A stretch of 64,000 nucleotides of DNA from Sepioteuthis lessoniana (lineage: Eukaryota; Mollusca; Cephalopoda; Myopsida; Loliginidae). The stretch spans positions 161,468,742-161,532,741 of the forward strand of contig OY757904.1 of NCBI GenBank assembly GCA_963585895.1, written 5' to 3'. The position numbers and the translations under genes are program-made. This document shows, piece after piece, positions 22,723-35,600 of this stretch. The notes under the pieces are model-generated. The model ran no database searches, was not told the DNA's origin, and worked only from the letters and a program-made list of their open reading frames with translations. Each line of letters starts with the position of its first letter. Within the stretch, counting starts at the first letter, position 1.

Positions 22723-25700
22723 GTAAGTATTATTTAGTATCACGGGGGGGGGGTAACGGTTTGCAAGCGAGATTAGTAGATCATTGTCAGTGAGTTCAAT
22801 TCGCATTGAGTGCTCCATACCTCTGGCCTTGTGCCACAACTAAGCTAAGTTTAGTACATAATTTATTTAGCATCCAATACTACTATGATTATCAAGCTGT
22901 TGTCTTAGACAAATCTGGTAATATAGATCTTTCAATTCTTAATAAGTGCTATATTATTTAGTTTTTCCTTTACTTACCTGTTATTCAAAATGGAATGTTC
23001 TTCCTGTATATTATGCCATCCACTCAATTTTACATCTCCGCTACCAGAAGTAGTTTTATAGACATGTGGGGGGGGGGATGGGGAGTTCAACCAAACGGAG
23101 GAATTTTTTCCTTTGTTTTCGTTATTGTATGTTTCGGGATTTTTCTCCCATTCCCATCATATCCACTATGAATAAAGCATATATTGTAAATAAAATCATA
23201 CATCACTTTCGGGTTTTAAGTAGGCCTTTTTTCATAGAGCAAATGTGGTATTTTGGTGGTTGCTGCGCGCATGGTGATGGATGAATGGTTATATATTGTA
23301 CTGTTGAATGGGTCGGTGAATGTGGCTAGCTAGGTCCCCTTAGTATATATAGACAATGCAAGACCGCTCCCTTCCCATCCCCCCAAAACTTAAAGGCCTT
23401 GTGCCTACCATTTTATATTAAGATGGAAATAAATCTGCTACCAGAAGTAGTAGTAGTAGTAGTAGTAAACCTTATTCCAGCTGACTTAGTATTGCTGAAC
23501 CTTATTCTAGCCAACAATTTTCGCCACAATTACTGCAGACCATTTATCCTCAAACATGGACAAGTTAATGAGACCATCTAGGTTTGATGCTCAACCAAAC
23601 ATTGTATGAAGAAAGGGAACACAAACACTGGAAGAAAACCTTTGAAAATTACTTGGAAGGTGCTACGTCAGAAAGGGACAGTCCTCCCTTTCTAGATAGA
23701 AAGAAGCACCATGCTCTCATGAACAGTGTCTCTGCAAATGTGTTTGAGCCAGTATGTAATGCAGATAATTTCAACTTGGCAATGTAGAAATTAGATGATG
23801 CATTTATAAAACCAATAAATATAATCTACAATAGGCATTTGCTGATCACTAGTAAATGGGAGCTAATGCTATCTATAGACTCCTACATGTAAGGATTGAA
23901 AAAATTGTAGTTATTAGTTGTTGGATCAAAAATAGATTCCATGATTCATTTTCCCTGCCAACTTTCCTCTTCACTTTCCACGATATTATGTGTCCACGTC
24001 ACTTTTCTTAGCTCGCTCTGTCAAACTGATTGTCTGCCAAAAACGAAAAAGACACCTTTGCTACTGGCATTGCTCCTTTTATGCAACAAAATTTGCCTGT
24101 GACACAAATCTAGTCTCACCAAAAATGAGACAGGTGTCCCATAAACTCCTCCTCCAAAAACAGATGAGTTTTTTTACCGCTGGCACTCTATACACAAGAC
24201 AAAGTGTGGCTCTCTTTCTGCGAGAACACAGAAGACCATTTTTGTGGCTCAATTCCTGTTCACATAGGTTTCAAATGCTTCCTTGAAGGGGGATTGCCTG
24301 AACATCTTCCTTAGAGAAGCTCTCAGACTGGTCAGTGACTGGGTTTTCAAGTGAGTTGTTAGTCTCCCGAGATGCAGGCTTGATCAGTTGCTCACTTTCA
24401 GATGATTCTTGCTCGTTATCACTCACCAATGGGATTATTTTGAGGGCAGAGATCTTTCCATTGACTGATACAGATTGCTCACTGATGACACCAGTGACTC
24501 ATCCCTTTTTGAAGTTGGAGGTGCACTGGGTATTGGGACAAAATCTCCTATTCTGTACAGGTTGCGCATTTCTCTTTGACCAGGTGGGCACACACCATCG
24601 ATCCCTTCAATTTGAACGTTGTTGCTGTGGATCACATTGGCAGGTGCTCTTGCAATGGACACATCATCCTTTGGTGTTGAATTATATCTGTACATAGCAT
24701 CCCTGACTGTACATAGTTTTCTGGCGGTGATCCTTTTTACACTTCAATGACACCTCTCCGCTATGCCGTTGGCTCATGCGCACATCACAATCTGAGCTGG
24801 ATCCCTCATTTTTCCAGGAAACCTTTGAATTGTCTGCTGCAGAAAGCAGAACCGTTGTTGGTAATAATCTCCTTTGGCGACCCTCATTCATAAAATACTG
24901 ACTCTAATTGGTGGATGACACTTATAGAGTCCTGCCACCGCAATGGCTGCCAGACTGCAAATCTGGGGGGTCGGCAATCAATGAACATGAGGAAATGTTG
25001 GCCGCCATAATGTGTTATATCCATGGCCAGCCTACTCCAAGTGCTGCTTACTCCCAGCTTTCCTTTCTACTATTTGATAGTATGGCATCCCTTGACTTGT
25101 AGATAATGATGGATTGGTCAGTCGCACAAAATAGCACATCCACCGAGATGATATATTTTCGTTATTTCGTCTGGGTCCTCCATGGAAGCGATGCATACTG
25201 GCAGTACAGGCTTATCATCCTTTTTTATGAAAGCAAACCATCTTTGGGGTACCCAGGTCAACCCATCAGCAAGCTTACAGTTCAGTGTCACCAAGGTTAC
25301 ATCTATGGGCAGTTCATATTTGTCAGCCAGTTTCTTGATGGTGCTCAGTCTCCTTTTTATAAGCATCTCGCTGGCTGCCTTAGTACGCACCCTGGCTTTG
25401 CCTGTCAAGGTGTCTGACACCCAGCGGTACACGCATAAGGAGTCGATTTACATATGCAATTTTTTTTTTTTTTTTACCTTAACTGGAGCACCAGGTTGAT
25501 GCCCTTCAGTACAGCGTCTGGCTCTGCCAGATTAATATATGCGGTATCATTCATTGGCTGCAGCCAGCACACGTCTTTGATTACAGCTCCATTCTTTTCC
25601 AATAAAACCCCAATCACCAAGGAGCTGGCATCAATCCAGACGTTCATCTCTTTTCCCTGCATGTACCAATCTCCTCTAGCGGGATCACTCTCCACTCTCA

Positions 25701-28700
25701 CTATGGTTTCCATCACCCTACAAACAAGGTGTCGGTAGTCTCGTCGTCCCAACCTTTGGTGACTATACTTGCTTTGCGCTTTATAGTGCTTGCCACTACA
25801 TGAAGCCATACGCTTACTGGTAAGTGTCCCACGAGCATACTACACATAGAAAAAAACAGCACATTTTATCAAGATGTCTGGTACTTTTGGAACTGCAGTT
25901 TCGCACCAACCTTACAAGTTTCCTGGCTCTTCATGGACATCCAAACCTAATACATGGGCGCCATTTTCCAGACATTCTTGGTCCTTACAAATCAAACCAA
26001 ACTGGGCCAATTTCATTCTAATATGTAATGATGACACAATATCTTTGTTCACATAAATGTTGTCAAGGTACACAGACCCCCCCCCCAATCTTTTACCTTC
26101 TCTTCTTGAGACAACACCACACCAATGAACATCTTCATTATTTGCGGTGCCACATTTAGCCCAAAGCCCAGTCTGGCGAAAGAGTACTTTCTGCCAGCAA
26201 ACATAACTGTTTGAAATGGCCACAATGATTCACTGATCTGGACTTGTTGATAGGCCCTTCTCAGATCCAACAAGAATACATTAAATCCATGCTGGTGTCA
26301 CTCTTGCAGTTTGCTGGCACAGATATCAGTATCAGCTGTAAATGTGTTGACATACTGGTTTAGTTCCTGTTTGTCCATTGGCGGCCTTACCTTTGCCTTG
26401 TTCTCTTGCACAATCGCCATTAGCTGTATTAGACCTTTAGGAGGTCCAAGATTTTCATGGGGGTAGGGAATCAACCAGCCATCGTTAATCCATGTGCCTA
26501 GCTCCTTTTCATACGCTGGTCTTATTTGGCTGAGCACATGGTATTCAGCGATGCTGTTTTGGAGCTTGGCCGGTTCCCTGTCTCCCAACTATTACCATGA
26601 GGCGGTCCACACCTTCTGATCCTGGTTGAACTCTACGTTAAAGTCAGGTTGGTCAATTTTGAGTGCTGCACACACAGGGGCCTCCTCGCAAAACTTTACC
26701 ATTCCTGTCCGTATGATTAGAACACCACCCAAGGCTTTGATAGGGTCATAACCCAGCAACAGGTCGAAGTCTAATGGCCTCTCATGTACTACTAGCTTCG
26801 ATGTCAGTGAAATTCCCTGTGTCTGTGCAGACCTTTACTTGCACATTTCACCGCTTATAGTGGTCACTCTGACACTCCTTTTCTTCCCTCACTTACAATG
26901 GTCTGAAAGCAGCCAGAGTTGACAAGTGCTGTGCATGGCGTCTCATTGGTGTGGACTCAGATGACCAGCAGCGTCTCATTCATAGTTTGTCTGGAGAGGA
27001 GATCGACACCATCTCATCCCCATCCAGTCCTAAGCTACATGCCCTGCTTTGTTGCAACGGTAATTGTGCACACACACTCCTTGTGTTCTGCTCGCACAGT
27101 CTTGTGCTATGTGGCCCTGACAGTTGCAGTTGTAGCATGCTATTCTATTTCAGGGTCGTGACTTGAGAGAAGCTTTGATATTGCTTCAGCTTACTTGGGC
27201 GGCCACAACAATGGGTTCCTCTTGTCCTTGATTGTCAGTCACAACGACACAAACCCTGGTCATCCCTGACACAAATGCGCATGTCATCCAATGTTTGGGC
27301 AGCAGTCCTCCAAGATTTCCTAGTAGAAACATGCTAGCAATTTTTACTGAGCTGCTACTCTTAGTCAGGAATTGAATGTTCTTCTCCCTTCTATAAGTAA
27401 TCCACTCAATTTTGTAATTATGGCAAAAAACCTAAATCTCTGCTACCGGGTGTACTATTAAACCTTATTCTAGCTGACTATTAGTATTGCTGAACCTTAT
27501 TCCAGCCAGCAATAAGCGCTCCCACTATTATGGCCTTACACCATTGCGCCATTATCATCTATGATTTGCACAGTTTGACAACTGAATTCACATTGTTTTG
27601 TGTTGTTCACTGGTCAATTCTACAAACTAACTTTTGAACTTGTTGAACTCTGACCCTATAGTAAGTAATTTTTGAATTTTCAATCTTGCTATTACATTTA
27701 CTTTCAGATTAATGCCCTTGGGAAAGGTATGAATTTTTTTTATCCACCCGCTCCCAGTTGTGGGCTAAATAATATCACCCTTATTCTTCTTGAAGGATGG
27801 CTTTGGCATTAAATAACCTATAAAGATTGATAGGCTATTAAACAAAGAAACCAAACTAATTCTACAAAGAAAAAAAAGAAGAAATAAACCCAAGAATACA
27901 CTTGTATTGCTCAGTCACTTCAATGGCCTTCCGTAGTGTTCCATTCACCTGCCCATTGCCATGTGGGTTATATCAACTTGTATTTCATTCTTCTGGTTTA
28001 TCTTGTTGGGAGGTGGTGGGAGATTAGTTGATATGGATTTGAGCACTGGTCCCTCACTATTTTGATATGGATGGCAGACAAAGATTTGGTCTGTGTTTTT
28101 CATCCTGTCTAACAGCCGACTCTTAACTGCTGTTTGGTACTGCCAACGCTCCTGATGACCCACTGCTGCTTGCTAGGCTTAAACTCCCATTGCAACCAAG
28201 CAGGATGATGTGTGGGAGAACAACCCCAGAACCTAACTGGTCTGATTGCTCCCTAGAATTTATAGGGTCCTGACTTCTGAAAAAAGAAATCACCCCTCTC
28301 ACATAAACTTCCCTGAACATGCCTGAAAAAAATATCTTTGTCTACTGACCTCTAAGCTTCTAAGGAGACTATCATCTGGAGGTTGCAGGTTCAATCCTGA
28401 CTGCAGGCAAGTAACAATACAGGAATACTTAACACTTGTACCCGGTTATGGCTAACGGAATCAGAACAGGCGACCCCCGTGGATTCTATAAAGGACGTAG
28501 TTCGAAGTTCCGTGAAGGTTCCCAAGTTTGACAGACACCTGAAGAAGGCCAGCAGACATATCAGCCAAAAAATTGTGGAAATAACAATAAAGATGAAGAC
28601 AATAGTCCGAAAACCCTTAATGATAAAAATCATCAAGTTTTGTCTCAGAAATTTAGACAACTAAGATGGATTCACTTTTCTTTTCCTGGAACTTAATTTG

Positions 28701-29226
28701 TCTATTATCATTATTTGAGATATGAGTAAACAAGTCAAGAAAATTTTTCGGAATTAGGTAGCAAACATCTTAGTGTTTAATAATTCTCTTCTTCTTTTGT
28801 TTACCCCCCCTCCTGCTAATATTTTTATACTTGTTGATCTTTTTATTTTGATTGACGACCAACTGTTATTTAGAATTATTTTTTCTCAATTCTTTAAAGA
28901 AAATACTTTTGAAGCCAACATTGATGCCAACACAGCTGCCAAACTTGCTAAAGGTGCTGCTAAAAAAGTTGTGAGAAATCCTCAACCAAAACTTGACCCT
29001 CAAAGGTAAATTTTTTATAGATATTTGAATTTTTTACATTCATTTTTTAAGTTTGGAAGTTTTTCTTTGAAGAAATCTTTTCATGTTTAGCCTGTTCATT
29101 GCTGACAAATATGGGTTTTTTGCATTCTATCTCCTGTACTGAGGTTTTGGCTTTTAAAAAGATGATGAAAACAAAAATATTCCTTGCATGTTTAAAACAG
29201 TTTTATTTTCTTATAAATCATCTTAC

Positions 29227-29257
<31 letters not shown>

Positions 29258-29565
29258 GTCTCTATATTATCCACTGCCAGTTTTATTGTATCACAACTCT
29301 TCAGTGTTGCTCGACATGTAAGACACTTGAAGCTGGGATTGAAACCTACCCAACTTTACATTAGACTTAGTTCATACTGCTCAGCTAGCAAGAGAACCAT
29401 GTCCACTCAAGTGTTATAAGGCATTATGTAGTAGGTTTTGTTTGTTTGTTTGTTTACATTTTTGCCTTACTGGATACCAGAGTGCTTAATTTATTCAAAG
29501 AGCTTTGCATTATGCGTGTCGCAGCCATCAATTCCTTCACCAGAGTATTCAACATCCATGGGGAA

Positions 29566-29609
<44 letters not shown>

Positions 29610-32600
29610 TGTGTGTGTTTTAATTTTAAATATTTTGATCATTCAAACAATAAAATATCTTTAAATATGGATTTATACGTAAAACAGAAAGTTCAGCAAA
29701 TCTTCACTGATTGTTGTATCATTATAGTAAATATGCAAATATTTTTTTGCACAAGAAGATGTTGTTATCCTGTGAAAGAGTAAAATTTATATAATTTATA
29801 TAAGGAGTGCGCAGCGCTCATTCATCAGATCAGATCAAGGAAGATGAGAGACAGAGAGAGTGGAATCGGAAATTGAGGATAGTTCAAATCGAGGATAGTT
29901 CCCAAGTTGCGGGCGAAGTCAAGATTAGTCCAGAACTATGAGTTCGAAGCAAAAGCCGAGACGAACAAATATTTTTATTAAGATAACTGTGAAACGATAA
30001 TTGCCTCCCTTGCATCTTCTGTTAGATCTGTCACATTCCCTAATGAACGAATAAGTTACGTATGACCTTTTTTTTCCTTCTTTTTGTATTCTACACATTT
30101 CTGTAAATATGTATATAGCTAGATAAAAACAATAGGTTTGAGAAAATTGTTTTACACAAAAATCGAAAGTGTTGTTTTCTTTCTTTTCGTGTATTTTTGT
30201 GAACCGCGACAGGAACTGTTTTCTCCACAGACAGCAATTTTACTTCGGCATGGATTCCAGCCAAATCTAGATCAACTCCTACAGTGGAAACGATCTGAGG
30301 TTGCTAAAACACTGCTATTCAAATAAAAAAATTCACAGCGTGGCAAATGGTGGCAGTTATCTCAGATTAACCAGGAAAGCCGAGGGATTTGAGTTCAGTG
30401 AAAACTCTACAGCTAAGCTAGACGTATCGGCCAGAGCTGGATATCCAACATCAGAACCAGATAGTTTCTTGTTTTTTTTTTTTTCTTCTTTTATGTTATT
30501 ATATTTTAAGAAAAACCACATATGATGTGTGCAAAGGAACCATGAAGTCTTAAAAGTTTATTGTTAAGATTAATTGTATATGATCGAGGAAAGGATAAGA
30601 AGTAAAACATGTGACTCTTCATGTTGAAATATGAATTTTGTTTAACATCACAGGTAGATATTGCCCAGTCGGCTGGGGCTGTAGAATACACTGACTGCAC
30701 TTCTGCGAAGGGGTAAGACCCCCCTCCCCAATGAGTGTCCTGGATATGACACAAAACAATCTGATGGTGAGGTTCCAGTAATGCTGTGGCTTTGGGGAAT
30801 GTGGAGCACCCCTTCATTGCCATTGCTCCCAGGTCCACTCTGGCCCAGCATGGTAGCACCTGATAAGATCCTATCTATGGGTTAAATAGAACTAACAGAA
30901 TACCTATGCTAAACTGAACTGTTTGACTAAACTGAATAGCTTGAAATAGAAATGTTTTTGACAATTAAACCGTACTTACATTTAAACTGCGTGCTTATGC
31001 TAAACTTTGAAATGGAACTGTTTTTTGACATTGAAACTGTACTTACACTAAACTGATTAGTTTAATATAGTTTAATATTGACATTTAACTGTGTGTAAAC
31101 AAAATCTGTACTTATACTAAACTGAATTAGAACTGCTTGACTATGCACCTCATAAGATAGAAATGTTTTTCACAATTAAACTGTACTTACATTTAAACTG
31201 TGTGCTTATGCTAAACTGAATTTTTTGAAATAGAATTGATTATTTACATAAAAATGGATTTGGCATTAAATAACCTCCAAGGGTTGATATACCATAAACC
31301 CAACCAACCAACAGGTAAATAATTATCTTGGCTGCTACTTAAAGAAAATACTATACTTTTTTTTATTTATGTTTTTACTCAAAATTACTTTAATGTTTTT
31401 ACTTGAAAATCTCAATTTTATATCTTGTACAGGTTATCAGGGCAAAGAGGAATTGCAATTTTACCAAAACTCTTTGAAAATGTAAAATTTAAAGGAAAAG
31501 GATATGAAGTAAGTAACCCTTAAAAAAAACACAACCATTTTTGATGGCATATAAGATCATTATTCCCAGAAAAAAAATTATCTTTAAAAATTCTTCAAAA
31601 GATAAACTTAACATTTGAAGTCCAGCCAAATATTGGCTCTGGACTTTTAAAATTTAGATGATAAATCAGACTTCAGGGAAATAGGATTTTTTGACAGTGA
31701 CCCCTAAAATAAAAGAGGTTTCTTTATATTCTATCAAATCTAAAGATACAAATTGAAATTCAAGCTATTTATTGTATTGATGCTTTTGTCAAAAACTGCA
31801 TATTCTCTAATTTACAAAAATGTTATCATTTCCAACTGACCAAAAAACTAGATTGTCTGCTGTAGTAGAGTGAAAAGACGTTGATTGATGTTTGTGCAAT
31901 GTCACAAGAATATGCATATTTTCTCCTTGTCTGCCACCAATTAAAAAAATTCCATACTGGATAAAAGAAGGCTGTCCAACAGAAAGAAGAGAAAAATATA
32001 TCGACCAATTAATGTGTGAATGTTGCTGTAATATCTAGTTCATTTCACTTCCGTAGGGAACTGCATTCATTTAAAAACCTGGATTTCAGTTCATCCAATT
32101 GTTAAACCTCTTTTCTCCATCTGCAAATTTTCATTTAAGGTTTTGTATAAAATTATGTTTATATATTTGTAGTTAGGAATTTTAAGTTTCAATTTTCTTC
32201 TTGTAATATGTGTGACATATGTTGATGATTATGTTGCTATGTATCTGAAATTCTGTCATTAAAATCAGTTTTTAAAAATTTGTTTTAAAATAAGACAATA
32301 AAATTACCTCTGACAAGAAGTTTAAATAGATATTATATATTCACTCCTATTTCTCTTCACAGTATTTTCAAAAGTTCCTAATTTCTATGACATTTTGTGA
32401 AAGGGTGGGTTATGAAACAATTCAATTTGGAGACATTTAGAATTTTGTATGTATAGTTTGTATATTAAATCAATAGTTCAAAAATAGGTAAAAAATATTG
32501 AAAATGATAGTTTTTTTTCTCTTGCAACATGTTGACTGATTTCTGATTTTTATTATAAATCTAAGGATTGAAAATTTATTTTTCTCTTCATCATCAAATT

Positions 32601-35600
32601 ATTACGTATTGAACTATTAAATATTCAGCCACATTTGTTGATATCTCTGAATATTTTTTTACACACGTTTATTACAACATTGTCTGTAATCTGATTGATT
32701 GATTTTTAGTGACAGTAGGATTGGCGGGATTATACATATTCTGAATACTTTATTGTTAATTGTATAAGTTTTATTTCTTTGAATGAATTTATAAATAGAA
32801 ATGTAAAAGAAATATAAATTCTTTTAAATAAAGATATTTTTATGGAAAATGTATTAATTTAAATTATTCATATATTTTTGTTTGGTAGGAACAAGATTTG
32901 GAAAAAGTAATAAAAGGTTTAGAACATTGGGCACATCGGCTTTTTCCAAAAAGAACATTTGATGAATGTTTGCAGATAATTGAAAAACTTGGAAATAAAC
33001 GTGAAGTGAAGGTTTGTTTTATTTTATTCTGATTGACTTTCAAAATAACATGAATATCTTTCATTCATTAAAGATGCTAAGATTTGTGCATTTTATTTGT
33101 AATTTTGTCATTTACTTTTTCAATTTTATTAGATTTATTCTGATTTTATCATGGTGGATGTCACAGACGTGACAGTCAGGAACTTTACTCCAATAATGAA
33201 GACAGTAATGACTTACCTTATCGCCGCCATAAAAGAGCTCATCTTTGTTTGGTGTGCGGAGCTTTAATGTAAGGAGAAAACAAGTACGCGCTGGAACTGC
33301 AATATTTATGCATATTGACCTCATGTGACCAGCGTGCTTCACCAACTATAAAAGAAGGGTGAAGTGAGGGTTGGGAGAAGACTCTTTGCACTCAAGGTAT
33401 AGAGAGTACTATTGATGACAGTGTCATCAATGAATAATACGAAAGACGATTGGATACAGTGTCTCCCAAAGGAGGGTTTAGCAAGTAACTGAGTTCCAGT
33501 TACGGATTGCCTTTCTCTCTTTGGTGTTGCTCTATTGATTTTTTTGGGGTGGGGGTCTTTTTCGTTTTGTTTTGGGTTTTTTTTTTTTTGTTTTTTGCTT
33601 TCTCTCTTCAGTGGATTTTCAATATTTTATTGTAATATTTTTGAATGAGAAATTCTCTTAAATATTTTTTCACATTTTGGCTTATAGATTATCTTTTAGT
33701 TGTAAAAAGATTTTGTTTATAACTTTAAGAAAATCTGTCAATAATTCTTGCGAAAGTCTCCATAGCATAGTGGCTAACATGCTGGACTGCTACATCATAG
33801 CAAGGATGATCAAACCCCAGCTGCACTATTATGATCACTTTTGGAGTAATGCCCCTTGAGAAAGGTATGAACCCCTTTATCCTCCCAGCTATGGGTTAAA
33901 TAGTACCAGTGTTGTTTTTCTACAAGAGTGGCTTTGGCATTAAATAACGCATGAAGGTTATATGCCATTTAACAAAGAAACCAAACAATAGTTCAAGATT
34001 TGTTCTGTCATTAAAAAGCACTAACAAGTTTGGCTGTTTGAACAAATCTTAGAATACTTTTTACTTTGATATCATTGATACTCTTGTCTAATTTACAAAT
34101 ACTATTGTAGTTTTGCTATTGTGTCACATTTCTACCATTGTAAGGATTTTTAAATTATGATAAGATATAAGTGTTAAAAAAATTAATAAATTATTCTACT
34201 TTTAAAACTGGCTCATTGGCCTAGTGGGTAGATTGTTCACCAATGGTCCGGGAGACCTGGGTTCAATCCCAGGTCATGTTATACCAGAGACTTTAAAAAT
34301 GGTACTTGATACCTTCTTGCTTAACACTCAGCATTATAAGGTACGTATCAAGGGTAAAGTGGAGCAATCCAAGGTAAAGAGATGCGCCCTCCTCTACACC
34401 TAGGTGTAGTAGCTATTGAAAAGGGAGCCTTCTGGTCGCCCTCGACTACGGTCACCAACTTTTTTTTACTGATTTATTCTACTTTTGTTTTATAATAGTT
34501 GTTTGCTTTAGTCTCATTGTGTTGTGGTATATCAACCTTTGCGGGTTATTTAATACTAAAGTCATCCTTCTAGAAAACCAGTTGTGGTACTATTTAACCA
34601 AGCCTGGGAGAGTAAAAGGGTTCATAAATTTTGTATGGGGCATTTGTCCAAAAGTTAACATAATGGTGTGACTGGAGTTCAAACTGAATTACTACAATAT
34701 CGCAGTCTAGCTCATTAGCCACTACGCAATGGCAACTCCTCCTAAAATAGCTGTTACATTATCATATAAATTTCATACATTTAATATAAATCATGAAACT
34801 TATATAATGTGTCTGTGTATATGTTTTAAATTATTAGGGTATATGTAATGGGTAGGTTTTGTTTAAAGAAGATTAAGAAAGGGGTGGTCCATGTCAACTG
34901 CAGGGAAGTTCTTGGCTGATAAGATCAATGCAGGACAGGCAAGCACAGTCACCACAATTTGATAGCATAATGTTGTGGCTCTTCCTCCTGTATCTTTTGT
35001 CCTTTAGAATGGAGCTCTGCTGGTGTTTTCAATGGAAGAAACAAGGATGATGTTGAGATGGTAGGCATTACAGGTCTCACCTAGGATGGACCATCAGCAA
35101 TGATTGATGTGACATGCACCAAGGGATTTTTTCAAGCAGTCCTTGTATCTTCTTTTTTTTTTTTTGTGCCCTTCTGTTGCAATGGCCTGTAAAAAGCTCA
35201 CCATATAGTTTGATTCTGGGCAGGTGATGATTCCCTATGTTGGAGGATATGTCCTGCCTTGTCTAACTGGGACTTCTGTAGCATGACCTCAATGCTGATA
35301 ATATACATGCATTAGATTAATAATAATAATAATGATGATACCAACATTCTTTGTCAAATATAAGACTGAAAACTTGTTTTCTGCAAGATTTTAAAGTGTT
35401 TTTTGTGTTTTTTGACAGACTTGTATTAAAAAGATCCGACTGGACATACCTTTGCTTGATGAAGATTTTGTGTCCAAACCAGAAGAAGAAGTGATTAGAA
35501 ATGATAATGATCAGGTAATATTATTTATTGAGTTTTATTCCAATCATTTTTTTCTTCAAATATTGGTCGTACACTTAATAGCAATTATTTATCTAAATTT

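Noticed and set aside
29438-29783. Frames crossing the (TA)n array with IYIYIY runs
   Set aside because: Translation of a microsatellite.
30891-31250. CRISPR-like array in the composite retroposon middle
   Set aside because: The units are adjacent degenerate tandem repeats without unique spacers, in animal DNA.
34204-34290. tRNA gene
   Set aside because: A and B boxes are present, but the cloverleaf is not convincing, the body continues as a SINE and there is a 13-bp target duplication.
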